A DNA stretch of 64,000 nt from Camarhynchus parvulus. Taxonomy: Eukaryota > Chordata > Aves > Passeriformes > Thraupidae. Below the pieces are notes generated by a model. It saw nothing but the letters and a program-made list of their open reading frames with translations, had not been told where the DNA came from and searched no databases. Location of the stretch: assembly GCF_901933205.1 (NCBI RefSeq), contig NC_044596.1, forward strand, positions 2,110,001-2,174,000, written 5' to 3'. Numbering within the stretch: the stretch's first letter is position 1; each line of letters begins with the position of its first letter. Of this stretch, positions 31,395 to 49,965 are shown one piece after another. A program made the position numbers and the translations under genes.

Positions 31395-31700
31395 GGCCTA
31401 ATGGAGCTCCAGGAGAGCTGGAGAGGGATTTTGGACCAGGGATAGAAGGAAAGGACACAGGGAATGGCTGCCCACTGCCAGAGGGCAGGGATGGATGGGA
31501 TATTGGGCCGGAATTGTTCCCTGGGAGGGTGGGTAGGGCCTGGGTCTGGTGCCCAGAGCAGCTGTGGCTGCCCCTGGATCCCTTGAAGTGCCCAAGGCCA
31601 GGCTGGATGGGGCTGGGAGCAGCCTGGGACAGTGGAAGCTGTCCATGGCAGGGTTTGGGGCTGGATGAGCTTTAAGGTCCCTTCCAACATGAATTATCCT
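31395..31700 (+). mobile_element. CR1 LINE 3' fragment, upstream of CYM
   Basis: Sense CR1: GGACACAGGGAATGGCTGCC, AGTGCCCAAGGCCAGGCTGG, ATGAGCTTTAAGGTCCCTTC. Ends about 300 bases before the CYM TATA box. Confidence 0.85.
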
Positions 31701-31997
31701 GGAATTCAGGATCCATGCCCACGGCCAGGCAGTGCCTGGTCCTGATGAAGGATTTGGGGCCTCAAGGATGGAGAGTTTGGATTTGGGATCTAGAGGAGAG
31801 CATGGGGTCCCCAGAAGAGGGCCATGGGAGGCATTAGGGGACAGTTCCCCCCCGCCAGGTGACGTGTGGCTCGTGTGTGCTGTGTCCTTCAGCCCCTGGC
31901 TGTCACCTGCCTTGGCTGGGTGCCCATAGGAGGGGAGGGGGCAGCTCCCGCTGGTCCTGGCTGCTCTTGGCACGGCAGGTGGCGTGGGCAGGGGCTT

Positions 31998-32003
31998 TAT
32001 AAA
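31998..32003 (+). promoter_or_regulatory. CYM: TATA box of CYM
   Basis: TATAAA in the context GGCTTTATAAACCAG, 34 bases before the start codon, implying a very short 5' UTR. TATA promoters are usual for stomach protease genes. Confidence 0.65.
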
Positions 32004-32036
32004 CCAGAGGGAACTGGCCCTGGCTGTCCTGGCAGG

Positions 32037-38350
<6,314 letters not shown>

Positions 38351-38416
38351 ATCCACCACGATGCGAGAGCTGCTGGGGTTTGAACACACCCAGCCCCAAC
38401 CAAGGCTTTTGGCACA

Positions 38417-38422
38417 AATAAA
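38417..38422 (+). terminator. CYM: CYM poly(A) signal
   Basis: AATAAA 66 bases after the stop codon, followed by a GT-rich stretch (GGTGGCTGTGTGTGT) that looks like the downstream element. Confidence 0.8.
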
Positions 38423-38630
38423 GAGCTGGTGGTTCTGAGCTGGTGGCTGTGTGTGTATTTCTGATGGAAGGACAGGAGGCAGGGAGGAGCTGCTTTGTGG
38501 TGGCCAAGGACTGTTTGTCCATCACAGCTCTGCTGAGAGCCCCTGGGAGCTTGTGATCACTGCAGGGCTGAGGGATGGAAGCCAAGATTGGCTCTTTTAG
38601 TGGGGCTACAACAAGTGGGGGGTTCTGGAA

Positions 38631-39261
38631 TGTTGGGGAAGATGAAAGACGAAAGCCTTATAAATATGATTGTCTGGCAAAAGACTGTGAGAATATAGAA
38701 ACTATAAGTGAGATTGAAATGAAAGCAAGCTTTGAGATCCCTCAGTCACTGAACAACTGGAAAACAATGGTGTGGCCAGCTGAAGGTGATCCCCTTTTGA
38801 TGGAACAACACCCTCTGCTTGCAGACAGGCCCAAGGGTCAGAGCAGACCCTGCCAGCTTGGCAGAAGGGGCCCAAAGAGGAGTTTTTAGGGTTTAAAATG
38901 TAACACAGTATGGTAATGTAATGATTCTTATAGGCTGTATGGAAATGCTATAGGATTTGTATCTTGTACTAGATTGGTTAGTGAGAATTAGAATATTCAG
39001 CACAGAAGAGGATTTATTGTATTGTAACAGGAACTTTGCTCTCTCAGCTCTTGCCCTGTTTACTCTCTTAGCCTTTTATTCTCTTACCCTCTCATCCTCT
39101 CTCCCCCTCTCTTCTCTCAGTCCTGCTCGAGCTGTGGCTGGCAGCTCCCAGCAGGGCCCTGCACCCAGGCCCTTTGCAATAACCCACAAGTTCCCAGCCC
39201 TGGCTGCAGAGATCTCTCGTGTCTGTCCATCCCAACCGTGCTACCCCCCGACGCTCCGACA
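38631..39261 (+). mobile_element. solo LTR (family D), target duplication CTGGAA
   Basis: TGTTGGGGAAGATGAAAG...GACGCTCCGACA, 631 bases, flanked by CTGGAA at 38625-38630 and 39262-39267. About 210 bases past the CYM poly(A) signal. Confidence 0.95.
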
Positions 39262-40930
39262 CTGGAACCCCCAAATTTCTACCCCAGGCGCAAACCACCC
39301 CAGACCCACAACCACATCCCACCACTTACTGTCCTGCTAGCTCCCCATCCCTGGGCAAAGGGCTTGTTCCCACTTTCCCTGCAAGGTGTCTGACAGCCCA
39401 AAGCCACCCCAGGGCAGGGAGTCCCCAGGAGAATATGGCTCAGCTGGAGATTTTCCTTGGACCACCCAAGAGGGCAGGAAAAAGCTTTCACCCCGTGCCT
39501 CCCATGGTGAGGCTTTTACAGAGGCACAGAACCTGCACAGTTCTGTTTTGTGAAGGAAATTACCCCCTCCAACCCTATTAAAAACAGAGCTGCCTCTTTC
39601 CTCAGGAGCAGCTGCAGTGGAATTGCTCAGCAGGAAGCGAGGAGAGAGATCCAGGTCCCTGCTGTGTTTTCATTTCTGCAGTGCTGAGGGACAAGGGACT
39701 GCTTGCTTTATTTATTGGTGAATGAGGCTCCACCACTGGTGGGGCCTGGAGATTCCATGCCCAGCAGGAACAGGGATGTGAAGGGGGAGATCCAGGTGAT
39801 TGGGGTTGGAAATTAATTATTGTCTTCTTGCACGGTGTAAAAACTGAGCTGGCTGTAGAGGAGGATGTGATATGGGATGGTGGGAGTGGGATTTACCCCC
39901 CAACATCCCTGGAGGGAATCCCTTGTGCCCAAGAACAAGAGTGATCCAGCCCTGGATTTTGGGCACCTGGGACTTGCCCTCAGCTCCATCACAGGAATTC
40001 TCTCATTACTATTGATGCCTCAGGTTTAGCTTTTCTATTTTTCAGATTCTGTGCTGCTTTAGTGTGTGGGTCTGGGCTTCACATGAGGGGATGGTGAGCT
40101 CTGTGCACAGAGCAGGGAGACAAAACAATTCCTGCTCTAGCTGGGCACCAAGGACAAATGATGCAGATCTCAGGCCCAAGAGTATCAACGTGGACTGAGG
40201 AGAGAAAAACAAGCAGGATGGGACTTCATGGGCTAAAACTAATTGGACAATTAACTGCAATATGCAAATGGAGCAGAACTGATCAAGGTGAGAGACCCCA
40301 TGACCTGTCGAGCATTTTGTGGCCATTTTGGGTTCACCTGGGCTGGGCTCTTGTGCTGCCCAAGGTGGATCCATTGAGGCCTCCGAATTTACTCCCCTTT
40401 TTTTTTTTAATCCCTATTTTATCCCCCTTATTTTTTATCTCTATTTTTATATAATTTATTAACTCCCTGCTTTATTCTTTAGCTCTGTCTGGTCTCTGTT
40501 CTAGCTCAGCCTGCACAAGGCACCACCATGGCCAAGAATAAATGAGGCAGGTGCAGGGGGAACAGTGACTCCAAGGATCAGCCCTGCAGGGACAGGTAAC
40601 ACCTGGAGGAGCAGCCAGGGCTGGATTTCCCCTTTCAGAGTGCTGGGAGTGGGATGTTGGTCCTTATTCCAGGCAGGACCGACCTGGCTGGCCTCAATGC
40701 CATTTCTAAATCCAGCAGTTCCTAAATCCTCCGCCTGCATTGGTGCTGAGAATTCCCGACAAAGGGATTCCTCCCCCTGGCTGGGGCAGCCCTTCCCGCA
40801 GCCGTGTTCGCATTCCAATAAAGGGATAAACCAAGGAAAAGCTTCCAAGAGCGGATTGGAGAGCAGAGACTGCCCGTGGCAGGGAAATGCCGATCCTGGA
40901 CTGCCATCTCGTGGCTCTGGTGCCAACCCT
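39262..40930. other. intergenic, no gene seen; possible LTR at about 40070-40510
   Basis: Mostly unique sequence. 40140-40510 (GGGACTTCATGGGCTAAAAC, polypyrimidine CCTTATTTTTTATCTC) looks like an interspersed LTR, but ends are unclear. Confidence 0.35.
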
Positions 40931-41075
40931 CAAATCCTGGATGCTCCATCCCTGGAAGTGCCCAAGGCCAGGTTGGAAAGGGCTTGGAGCAAGCTGAGGC
41001 AGTGGAAGGTGTCCCGGTGTCCCTGCCCATGGCAGGGTGAGATTTAAGGTCCTTTCCAAGCCAAACCATTCTGGG
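40930..41075 (+). mobile_element. CR1 LINE 3' end
   Basis: TGGAAGTGCCCAAGGCCAGG to GGTCCTTTCCAAGCCAAACC and ATTCTGGGATTTTCGGG, sense on plus. Confidence 0.85.
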
Positions 41076-41639
41076 ATTTTCGGGAATTTCAGCTCAAAGG
41101 AGGGAGTCACTCCTACCTGCAAATATTTCACACCTGGCTGCAGGTTGTGTCTTGCTCCAAGGATAAAACATGGCCAGGACACCTTTCTGACAGAGCAAAG
41201 GGGATTCTTGTCTTCCTTTTAGGTTTTCCTGAGGCAGTAAAAATGTGAAGAGGGAATTAATCCTGTGTGCAGAGGGACATGACAGATTGGCTCATTAGGG
41301 CTTGGCTCTGGAGCAGGACAGTTACTGAGGGCTTTGTATGGATTTCATTGAGCTTTGAGCTTTGGGCCTGTGTTTGGAAAGGGACAAAGCTGCAAATTGT
41401 GCAGGAAAATGGGGTTTCTCGCAGGTTTTCATCAGTGTTGACCCTGGGAGTTCATAGCCTGGTTTTCCTTCCTCTTTGGGGCAAATTGGAAATAGGTTGG
41501 TGTGTCTGGGGAGGTTTCATGCCTCTGATCCCCTCCCCATGGCATCAATCAGGGATCCCCCTTGGACCTGATCTCCCACAATGGATGGTGTGAGCCAATC
41601 TGCAGAGTTTGTCCTCATCTCACAGAGCTGGAGAGCTGC

Positions 41640-41815
41640 AATTTTCTGCTTTCCAGAGCAGCTGTGGATGCCCCTTCCCTGGATTGCCCAAGGCCAGGCT
41701 GGACAGGGCTTGGAGCAATCCAGGATAGGTGAAGCTGTCCCTGTCTTGTGGAATGGGGTGAGCTCTAAGGTCCCTTCCAACCCAAACCATTCTGGGATTC
41801 TATGCTGCCCCATGT
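41640..41815 (+). mobile_element. CR1 LINE 3' end
   Basis: CCAAGGCCAGGCTGGACAGG to AAGGTCCCTTCCAACCCAAA and the terminal ATTCTGGGATTCTATG, a clear CR1 terminus. Confidence 0.9.
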
Positions 41816-41983
41816 CCCAACCCTCCCACACGCAATTCCCAGCTGGAATTGCGTTGCCATGGAGCAGCACAAAGCCAGGAACAAAAAAAGTTGAGTCCAA
41901 ATCAACAATGTTTTCTGCATACCAGATTTTGAAGCATTTATTCTTTTATTTGAGGATAGTTTACAAGTTTATAAGAATTGGGA

Positions 41984-42062
41984 TGTCCGTCCATCCATCC
42001 ATCCATCCATCCATCCATCCATCCATCCATCCATCCATCCATCCATCCATCCATCATCCATC
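41984..42062. repeat. (ATCC)n microsatellite
   Basis: About 18 tetranucleotide units, one interruption near the end. Confidence 0.97.
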
Positions 42063-42069
42063 CCAGCAC

Positions 42070-43860
42070 CATTACAGTCCATGTTTGCAGGAGGAATGGA
42101 AATGTGCTCATGGCTGATCAGGCTGAATATTTCCCAGCCCAAACCTTCTCATCAGAGTTTTTCATGGTGATTTCCCAAGGAAAAATCACCAAAAGTGCTT
42201 CAGATTAGAGAGGCTGGGAGAGAATTTGGGGAGGGGAGCAATAAAAATACAAAAGAATGGAAAAACGAATCAAGTTTTCTAGAAGAAAAGAAGAAAGAAC
42301 CTGCTATGAAATAAAAATAGTGATGTGAAAGAACTGCTGGAGAGAATTGAGGGGTGAAAAGAGAGGAGCTGGGAATGTTTGAGTGCTGTCCCCAGCTGTT
42401 CCCAGCTGTGCCTCCTCCAGCTGTGCCCAGCTGTGTGCTCTCCAAGCATCCCCACAGAACCTGGACACAGCGGGAAGGAGATTAAATAGCCCTGACAGTT
42501 CCTCCTGTCTGAGATGATAGTGTGAGGGCTGCAAGGGAGGGAAAAAGGATGGTGGAGGGATGGGAAAAAAACAACAGGGAGAGCAGGTGGTAAGTGGGAT
42601 TTGCCCCAGAGGGAAAAGGAATTGTACTGGTCATGTCTCAGATCCATCTCCTGGGGTGCAAAACACCTCATTGCAGAAAGACAGGGCACAGAATCCCCTA
42701 AAACCAAAATAAAAACTCCTCCCACCCGGGCTGTGGGATTTCTGCTACAGGGGAAATCCCAGCGAGGCCAAAGCTGCATTTTCCAACAGAGCAGGAGCAA
42801 TAAATCCAACCCTTGTTCCACCACTGCTTTCTGAATGAAATTGCAAACCAGAAATGCTGGCACGCTGTGTGGTGATCAGGGGGATGTGTCAGGAGATGAG
42901 ACATCTGTGCAGCAGGTGTGGGACATCAGAGTGGATGAGACACTGCACGAGAAGCTGGGATTTCAATGGAGGCAGAAACATTAAAAAAAAAAACGAGCGA
43001 AACAGTGAAGTGGGAACAAAATGTTTTTGTCAGAAAACCTGCTGGCATTGGAGAGAATGGCAAAATGAGCTGTTGCTGGCTGCTCCCATCCAAAGTGCCA
43101 GTGGAAATTTGCATTTTTAGGAAAGCAGAAGTGCCTTGTTACAACAGGGAGCGGAGCTGTCAGGAAATCTTGGCTCTCATTGCTCTCTGCCCCCTTTGCA
43201 GCACCAGAAGTGACAATAAAAGCTACAAGGTCACAGTGGCTCATCCCCAGGGCTGTTTGTAAACCAGATAATGAGCATTTGTTGCAGGAGAAATCCCATT
43301 CCCTCTCTCAGAGCTCAGTTTTCCAGCAGAAACCCCGGTGGGCTTTGAGCTGCAGTGCCCTGGACCTTTGGGGTGGCTGTGCCACTGTGTCTGGTCAGCA
43401 ACCCCAAATCCGCCCCTGCTGCCTTGGTTCCATCCCTGACTGCCCACCCTGCTCTGCCATCAGAATTAATGAGTCAAGCAGACCAGGGAATTCATCCAGC
43501 TAAAAATATCCCTTCTCATTTCTTTTCGCCAGCTTATTTTTGCTGTTGCAGGCCTGGGAATTTGTCAGACCCTCAGATCTGAAGTGGTGGGCAGGGAGGA
43601 ACTATTTAAAATATTGAAAACTAATTTTATAAATGAAGCAGGGAGCTGGACCCACCTTCATCCCTGGGCAGCTGGGTGTCACCAAGCCAAGCATTGCATG
43701 TCATTTTGCCCTTTTTCCTCTCCAGTAAATGGGGAAATCTCTGTATGTGGGGGAATTCCACTCTGAAGCCAGGGAGTGTGGAAGAAGAGAGAAGACAAAT
43801 GTCAAGCAGATGAGCATCAAATAGAAAACACCAGACCAATGGGCAGGGCAGAGAGATAAG
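42070..43860. other. intergenic, 3' of KCNA10; no gene seen
   Basis: Unique sequence with scattered A-runs. No homology recognised on either strand. Confidence 0.4.
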
Positions 43861-43870
43861 AAAGATGGTA

Positions 43871-43876
43871 TTTATT
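43871..43876 (-). terminator. KCNA10: candidate KCNA10 poly(A) signal
   Basis: AATAAA on the minus strand about 156 bases past the KCNA10 stop codon. A-rich runs at 43913-43960 lie between (T-rich in the transcript). Confidence 0.4.
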
Positions 43877-44031
43877 TGAACAGCCACAGGAAATCAGAGA
43901 TTGAAAAATGCTTAAAAAAAAAAAAAAAGCAGCAGCACATTATTAAAAAAAAAAATCAGAGCATGCAGATGTTGGATGCTTTTTCCAGCCAATCCCAGCT
44001 GACCGTGCCCAGTCCCTCAGGGCCTCCACCA

Positions 44032-45583
44032 TCATTTTTTGGCCTTGTCTCGAGGGTAACCCCCATTGGTCTTATTGAGTGACTCCATGCTGCCGTTGCC
44101 CGTGGCCACGCTGGCCAGCAGCCGCTCCACCTCCCCGGGCAGCATCTGCTTCTCCTCGTTCTCCGTCTCCCGGTGGTAGAAATAATTGAAATTGGAGACG
44201 ATGACGGGCACAGGCAGGGCGATGGTCAGCACCCCCGCGATGGCGCACAGGGTCCCCACGATCTTCCCGCCCAGCGTGGTGGGACACATGTCCCCGTAGC
44301 CCACGGTGGTCATGGTGACCACGGCCCACCAGAAGCCGTCAGGGATGCTGGAGAAATGGGACTGCGGCTCATCGACTTCCGCAAAGTAAACGGCGCTGGA
44401 GAAGAGGATGACGCCGATGAAGAGGAAGAAGATGAGCAAGCCCAGCTCCCTCATGCTGGCCTTGAGGGTCTGCCCCAGGATCTGCAGCCCCTTGGAGTGC
44501 CGGGAGAGCTTGAAGATGCGGAAGACCCTGACGAAGGCGGATGATGCGCAGGATGGCCAGGGACATGTTCTGCTGCCCGTTGAGTTCGCTCTGCTGGATC
44601 AGCTCGGTGGTGAGCGTCACGAAGTAGGGGATGATGGACACGATGTCGATGATGTTCATGATGTTCCTGAAGAACTCGGTCTTGCTGGGGCACACGATGA
44701 ACCGGACGAAGAGCTCAAAGGAGAACCAGACGATGCAGGCAGTCTCTATGACGAAGAAAGGGTCCGTGAAGGTGCTGTGCGACAGCAAGGTGTCTGTCAC
44801 ATTCTTAGAAAGCTCCTGGGTGGATCTAAACTCCCTCTCCTCCCGGAACTCCGGCAGGGTCTCCATGCAGAAGATGATGATGGAGATGACAATGACCAGG
44901 ACAGAGACCAAAGCTACGCCTCTGGCTGCACTGGAGCTCTCAGGGTACTCGAAGAGCAGCCAGAACTGCCTGTGAAAGTCATTGGTTGGTAAGAGGGTCT
45001 CAGGATCCTTGATGAACCCTTCATCCTCCCGGAACTGGTCCATGGCTTCATCACCCAGCTCATAGAAGGTGATTTCATCAGCAAAGACGTCGATGGGGAC
45101 ATTGGCCGGGCGCCGTATTTTCCCCCCAGACTGGTAATAGTACAGGATCCCATCAAAACTGGGCCTGTTCCTGTCAAAGAAATATTCATTCCTCATGGAG
45201 TCGAAGTAACGCATCCTCTTTTCCGGGTCCCCAAGCAAGGTCTCGGGGAACTGGTCCAGGGTCTTGAGCCGTGTCTCAAACCTCAGCCCAGCGATGTTGA
45301 TGATGACTCGTTGGTCCCCCTCATCCATGCCCACCCTCTCCCCCACCAGGTGGTCGCTGAACTCGGCGGAGAACCTGGAGAAGATGGTCTCATTGTTGGC
45401 GTTCTCGCTGTTGATGAGGATGCGCAGGTTGGACAGCAGGTTGGCGCAGCTGGGGTGGCCCTTGCGCGACTGCCCGGCGGGGCTGAGGTCGTTGGAGTAG
45501 CAGGGATCCTCCACGATCTGATCAGCGTTGTCAAAACTGACTAGTGCCACCTCCATCTCCTTCCAACTGGCCACGTCCATCAT
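44032..45583 (-). CDS. KCNA10: KCNA10 (Kv1.8 voltage-gated potassium channel), single coding exon, frameshift in S4
   Basis: Starts [19 protein letters not shown]; the second Met (45580) matches the mammalian start. T1 tetramerisation domain at residues about 91-185, S1 221-241, N-glycosylation site NVT in the S1-S2 loop, S2 278-298, S3 308-328, S4 from 342. After LAILRIIRL the frame is lost: plus strand 44531-44540 reads ACGAAGGCGG where ACGAGGCGG would keep the VRVFRIFKL frame, one extra base. The C-terminal half is open again from there to the stop: S5, the selectivity filter TVGYGD, and S6 with the PVPV hinge. About 515 residues. Lacks the Kv1 PDZ tail and ends DKAKK as KCNA10 does. Known: tetrameric K+ channel, cyclic-nucleotide modulated, expressed in inner ear and kidney. 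Frameshift may be a sequencing error. Confidence 0.93.
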
Positions 45584-45657
45584 ACGCTAATCAGCTCAGC
45601 AGCAGAAACCCCCGCGGCTGACGCCGGCTGCCCGCGCCTTGCCCACGCTAGGAGGAT
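45584..45657 (-). other. KCNA10: KCNA10 5' UTR piece with possible 3' splice site
   Basis: Upstream of the start codon the minus strand reads TGTCCCTTGCAG|ATCC at 45658, a good acceptor. This suggests the coding exon is preceded by an intron in the 5' UTR. The stretch is CpG-rich. Confidence 0.35.
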
Positions 45658-45660
45658 CTG

Positions 45661-46900
45661 CAAGGGACAGGGACACAGAGCTGAACTGTGCATGAGCAGG
45701 GCAAAACAAACCCTGAGAGGCCACACCGCCCCGTTCTGTTTTTAAATGGAAGCATTAATGCTGTTTAGTGGCGAAATGAGTTCCAGCAAGTCACTCATTT
45801 TTGGATCCTGCACGCCCTTTTGGCACGGCTTTGCCATTGTTAACCCTCCCCAAACCACCTACAGAACCCAAGGATGAAAGGTCAGGCAGCAGTAGAGGAT
45901 GGGGGTGAATCCAGGTGTCCCACCCAGCCTCTCCCCAGTGATCCCACAGCAAGGGGTCATTTCGTCCGTTTCCAGGTGTGGATCCAAAGCTCAGAGCAGG
46001 ATTTGGAGGTTTTGAACACGGCTGTCCCAAGCTAAGAGCAGCCCTTGATCCAGGTGGGAGAGGCATTGGGTCAAACCCCAGGGAGGTCCTGGGCACGTTG
46101 TAGACGGGTCAAGCATTGTTTGGAAACAATTCCCAAAGCAGGAGCCACACTGGAATGTGGGGAATGCAGCCCAGGAGGAAGCAGGCCAGGAGGAGAAATG
46201 TCCACCAGCCTTGGAGAGCCCCTTTGGTCTGGGAAGAGGGGTGGGAACAGGACCCCTGGCCTTGGGGCAGGCAGAGGATGGGGTGACATCCCCCAGAGCT
46301 GTCCTAGCCCTCCTCCACAACAGACCTGATATTCCCAGCCCCAGGAAGAAGCTCAGGACTAAGCTCAGGACTAAGACCTTGGATCCCTTGGAGAGCACCT
46401 TTCAGGCCATGGGGTGGATTATTTCCCAGCCCAGCTCTGAGAGGCACTCAGGAACAGTCCCTACGTCCCCAAATATTCCAGGGCACACATCTCCCCACAC
46501 ACCAACATCATTCTGAACTCAGCAAAGTCAAAGAGGAGCCCAGGGACCAGGCCAAGTTACGGAGCTGGGAAATTACCTGTCCTGCCTCAGGGAGAAGCAC
46601 AGAGAGAAATTAGGTGTTAACAGGGAGCAGTTCTGCGGAGATTTTCCCCAGAATGAACTTTCCAAGTAAATTCAGTGCCCTGATTTATTTCCCCTCCAAA
46701 TGTATTTCCCAGACATGAGGCACCACAGGAGGACACGTGGAGCTGCTCTGCGTGACCGCTGCTCACCAAGGGCACTCTGGCTTTCTTACCCAGCCAGCTC
46801 CAGCGAGAGGGACACAAAAAACCCAAATGCCCTCAACTGCCAGGAATAGCAACACAATTTAGGCCACGGAGCAGCAGCGGTGGTGCCAGGGCTGGTCCTG
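45661..46900. other. upstream of KCNA10; no gene seen
   Basis: Probably KCNA10 5' UTR intron and promoter. A short direct repeat (AAGCTCAGGACT) occurs at 46350-46375. No coding homology. Confidence 0.4.
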
Positions 46901-46904
46901 TGGT

Positions 46905-47645
46905 GAGGATGGTCCCCAGTGCTGGGTTTGCTTCCAGGCTGGGCAGGAACCCATCCTTCCATGGGGCCTGAGCTGCTCCCTGTGCCTCGAGCTCCCTGTT
47001 CCACTGGAGTGATTTGGGGTGCTGAAGGTTTTTCCTCCCCAGAAGCCGAGGATCCATCCTTGCTGACACACAGCTGGGGTGGGGTTTTCTTCCCAGAGCT
47101 GGGCAGGCACCCAACCCTTATGGGGCCTGAGCTGGTCCCCGAGCTCATTTGGGGTGCTGAAGGCTTTTCCTCCCCAGAAGCTGAGGTTCCATCCTTGCTG
47201 GTACACAGCTGGGGTAGGACAGGCCAAAACCCCCCCAGTCTGTTGCAGAAATGGGCATGAAGAGCCTGATTTGCTACAAATCCTCCCTCTCCTCCTCTCA
47301 GCTCTACAGCCCTGGCAGCAGCAGCTCATACAGGACCCAGCATCCAGGGGTCAAACTCGCTCGCTCCTCACTAGAAGAGATTCTGGATTTGGGGACAAAT
47401 CCTACAATTTATCATAAGGTGACACACAGCTGGGGTAGGACAGGCCCAAAACCTCCCCAGTCTGTTGCAGAAATGGGCATGAAGAGCCTGATTTGCTACA
47501 AATCCTCCCTCTCCTCCCCTCAGCTCTACAGCCCCAGCAGCAGAAGCTCATAAAGGACCCAGCATCCAGGGGTCAAACTCGCTCGCTCCTCACTAGAAGA
47601 GATTCTGGATTTTGGGGACAAATCCTACAATTTATCATAAGCTAT
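46905..47645. repeat. nested tandem duplications, about 200-220 bp units
   Basis: GGTTTTTCCTCCCCAGAAGC/GCTTTTCCTCCCCAGAAGCT recurs at 47026 and 47161. A larger unit from TGGGGTAGGACAGGCC at 47209 through ACAATTTATCATAAG recurs about 222 bases later (47432-47642), about 95% alike. Confidence 0.9.
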
Positions 47646-47806
47646 TTACAGACCAGGCCTCTTTGCTTGAGCTAAACCCACAAAGCTTGGCTGTTCTTAG
47701 AAACCCAGCCCTAAGGAGCTGCTTCAGGCTGGCTTTGAGCCGAATTTCCCTCTTGGGGACGTGTAGGGAGGAGTGTCAGGGGCAAGGGACAGAACTGATG
47801 TCTGGA

Positions 47807-47832
47807 GCAGCAGCAGCAGCAGCAGCAGCAGT
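47807..47832. repeat. (CAG)n microsatellite
   Basis: Eight CAG units. Confidence 0.9.
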
Positions 47833-48924
47833 GTGGTTGTGTCCTCAAAGTGACCTCAGGCAAAGCTGGGGAGCCTCAAGGACTCCAAACCTGAGTCCTC
47901 CAGCCCCAGCTGGACATGCCCAAGGTGCAGCTGCTCTCCATGGGGCTGGATTCATCCCAGGCTGGACTATTTGGTGGCTTTGTGAGAAGCTGGTGCTGGC
48001 AGGATGATTTGTGGCATCAGAGGTGAGGATAACCCTGGTTTCAGGAGCATCAGGAGGCCTACAAAGGGATACTGCAACAAACCTGGCCCAGATAAAGCAC
48101 TTTCAAGGGAAAAATAAGTGTTAAAGGAAAGAAGAAAAGCAGCACACATCGTTCCCTTCTTGCCTACTTGTTTTTTCTTAATATAAATCCCAAGCTGATT
48201 TTTAAATCAGAATAAAATAAAGTTTGAATCAGAGTTCAGTGTTCAGTGGCAGGGTGAGCTGACCTGACCCACCACACCTCCAGCCAGGGGGAGGACCCAG
48301 AGGGGACCACAGGTACAGGAGCTTCTCTTGGCAGTGGAACAAAGCTGAGCACCTAAAGCTGACCATGGAATTCCCAGAGAGCTGTAGCTCCATTGCAAGT
48401 CCTTGGAACAGCTTCCCATGGGATGCAGGGCTCTGAGGTTCCTTTCCTTACCTTAAATCCCCAGACCATGCTGATGTCTGGAGGGAGGTGCCCCACCTGA
48501 CCCTAAACTACCTTATCTGTCTCATTTTTAATTAAGACCAAAATTAACAGTGCATCCCAAAGCCACAAAACATCCTCCCTGAGCCTTGCACCAGGCTCCA
48601 GCTGAGGCATGAACTAGAAAGTTGCCTCTTTTTTTCCTCCTAAATCACCCAACATCTGCTTCTCAGAATCTGATTAACTAATATCCTTCAGCGGAAATCC
48701 CTGCCCGTGGAAAATCATAATAATAACAAAAAAACCACGCGAGGGAGAGCGACGGTGAAAGAGAAAGGTCATTTGGAGGGAGAGTTGGTGTTTTACCCAT
48801 CACATCCCAGCGAGTCGGGGCTGTGGTTTCCACCAGGCTCTCCGCACCCAGTGAAACCTTCCTCCCTGCAGTCCCCTCCTCCTCCTCCTCCTCCTCCTGT
48901 GACCTCCTGAACAATGTCCATCCC

Positions 48925-49282
48925 TGTGACCGTGTTCACAGGGGTCCGAGGATGAGGAAAGGGATGAGGATCTGACTCCATGTTTCAGAAGGCTTGATTT
49001 ATTATTTTATGATATATATTATATTAAAACTGTACTAAAAGAATAGAAGAAAGGATTTCATCAGAAGGCTAGCTAAGAATAGAAAAAGAAGGAATGAATA
49101 ACAAGGACAGAGAGTCCGAGCCAGCTGACTGTGATTGGCCATTAATTAGAAACAACCACATGAGACCAATCACAGATGCACCTGTTGCATTCCACAGCAG
49201 CAGATAATCATTGTTTACATTTTGTTCCTGAGGCCTCTCAGCTTCTCAGGAGGAAAAATCCTCATAAAAGGTGTCTGTGACA
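48925..49282 (-). mobile_element. solo LTR (family A), target duplication CATCCC
   Basis: TGTGACCGTGTTCACAGG...GGTGTCTGTGACA, 358 bases, flanked by CATCCC at 48919-48924 and 49283-49288. Confidence 0.95.
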
Positions 49283-49599
49283 CATCCCCAAGGTTTTTTC
49301 CAGATTGTTGGAGGTGTGGAGCCTCTTCTCCCCCTGTCCTGTCCCCTGCCCTCCCCATCATCATCCCTGGGTGGGATGAGAAAGGAGGAGATTGTCTCCT
49401 CTGCCCTCCCACACCCACACCAGCACCTGCAAGGACTTACCTGGCCAGGGCATGGAAGCGCCAAGGCTCTCAGCATCTGGGGAGAGAGTGATCAAACACA
49501 GACAGGGATGTGTAGGGTGAGAAAAAAGCCCAGCCATACCCTGGGAAGGCGCCTTTGGGCGGACAATGTCATTGGAAAGGCTCCTGTCTGTCTTTGCTC

Positions 49600-49965
49600 C
49601 AGCGGGGAATTGGCAGCCCCGCGCCTAAGCCGGGCTTTGGCAGGCGCGGCCGTGGGGGCTCGGCCCCTCCATCCCCCCGGGAGCCCCGGAACCAGCCGGG
49701 GCTCCATGGAAAGGCGCTGGGGACACCCTGTCCCCACTCCCCATCGCCCAGGGAGGGGGGTTCGGGCTCCCACCTCCTGTCCCCACCCGCCGGCGGCGAG
49801 ACGGGGGAGGAGGACGTGCCCTTCTGGCGGATGCCACCTTTAATCCCCAATAATGCTGCGGATGGTCCAGCGCGGACAAGTCTTGTCCGTGACGTGGCGA
49901 GGTCTGAGCTGGTCCCCGGGAGAGGGGGGACAGCGACCCGCACACCGCTGCCACCCCGGGAGAGG
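49600..49965. promoter_or_regulatory. CpG-rich island, unassigned
   Basis: Dense CpG (GGCGCGGCCGTGGGGGCTCG, GCCGGCGGCGAGACGGG, CAGCGCGGACAAG) in a stretch without recognised exon. Could be a promoter of a KCNA transcript or a non-coding RNA. Confidence 0.35.
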
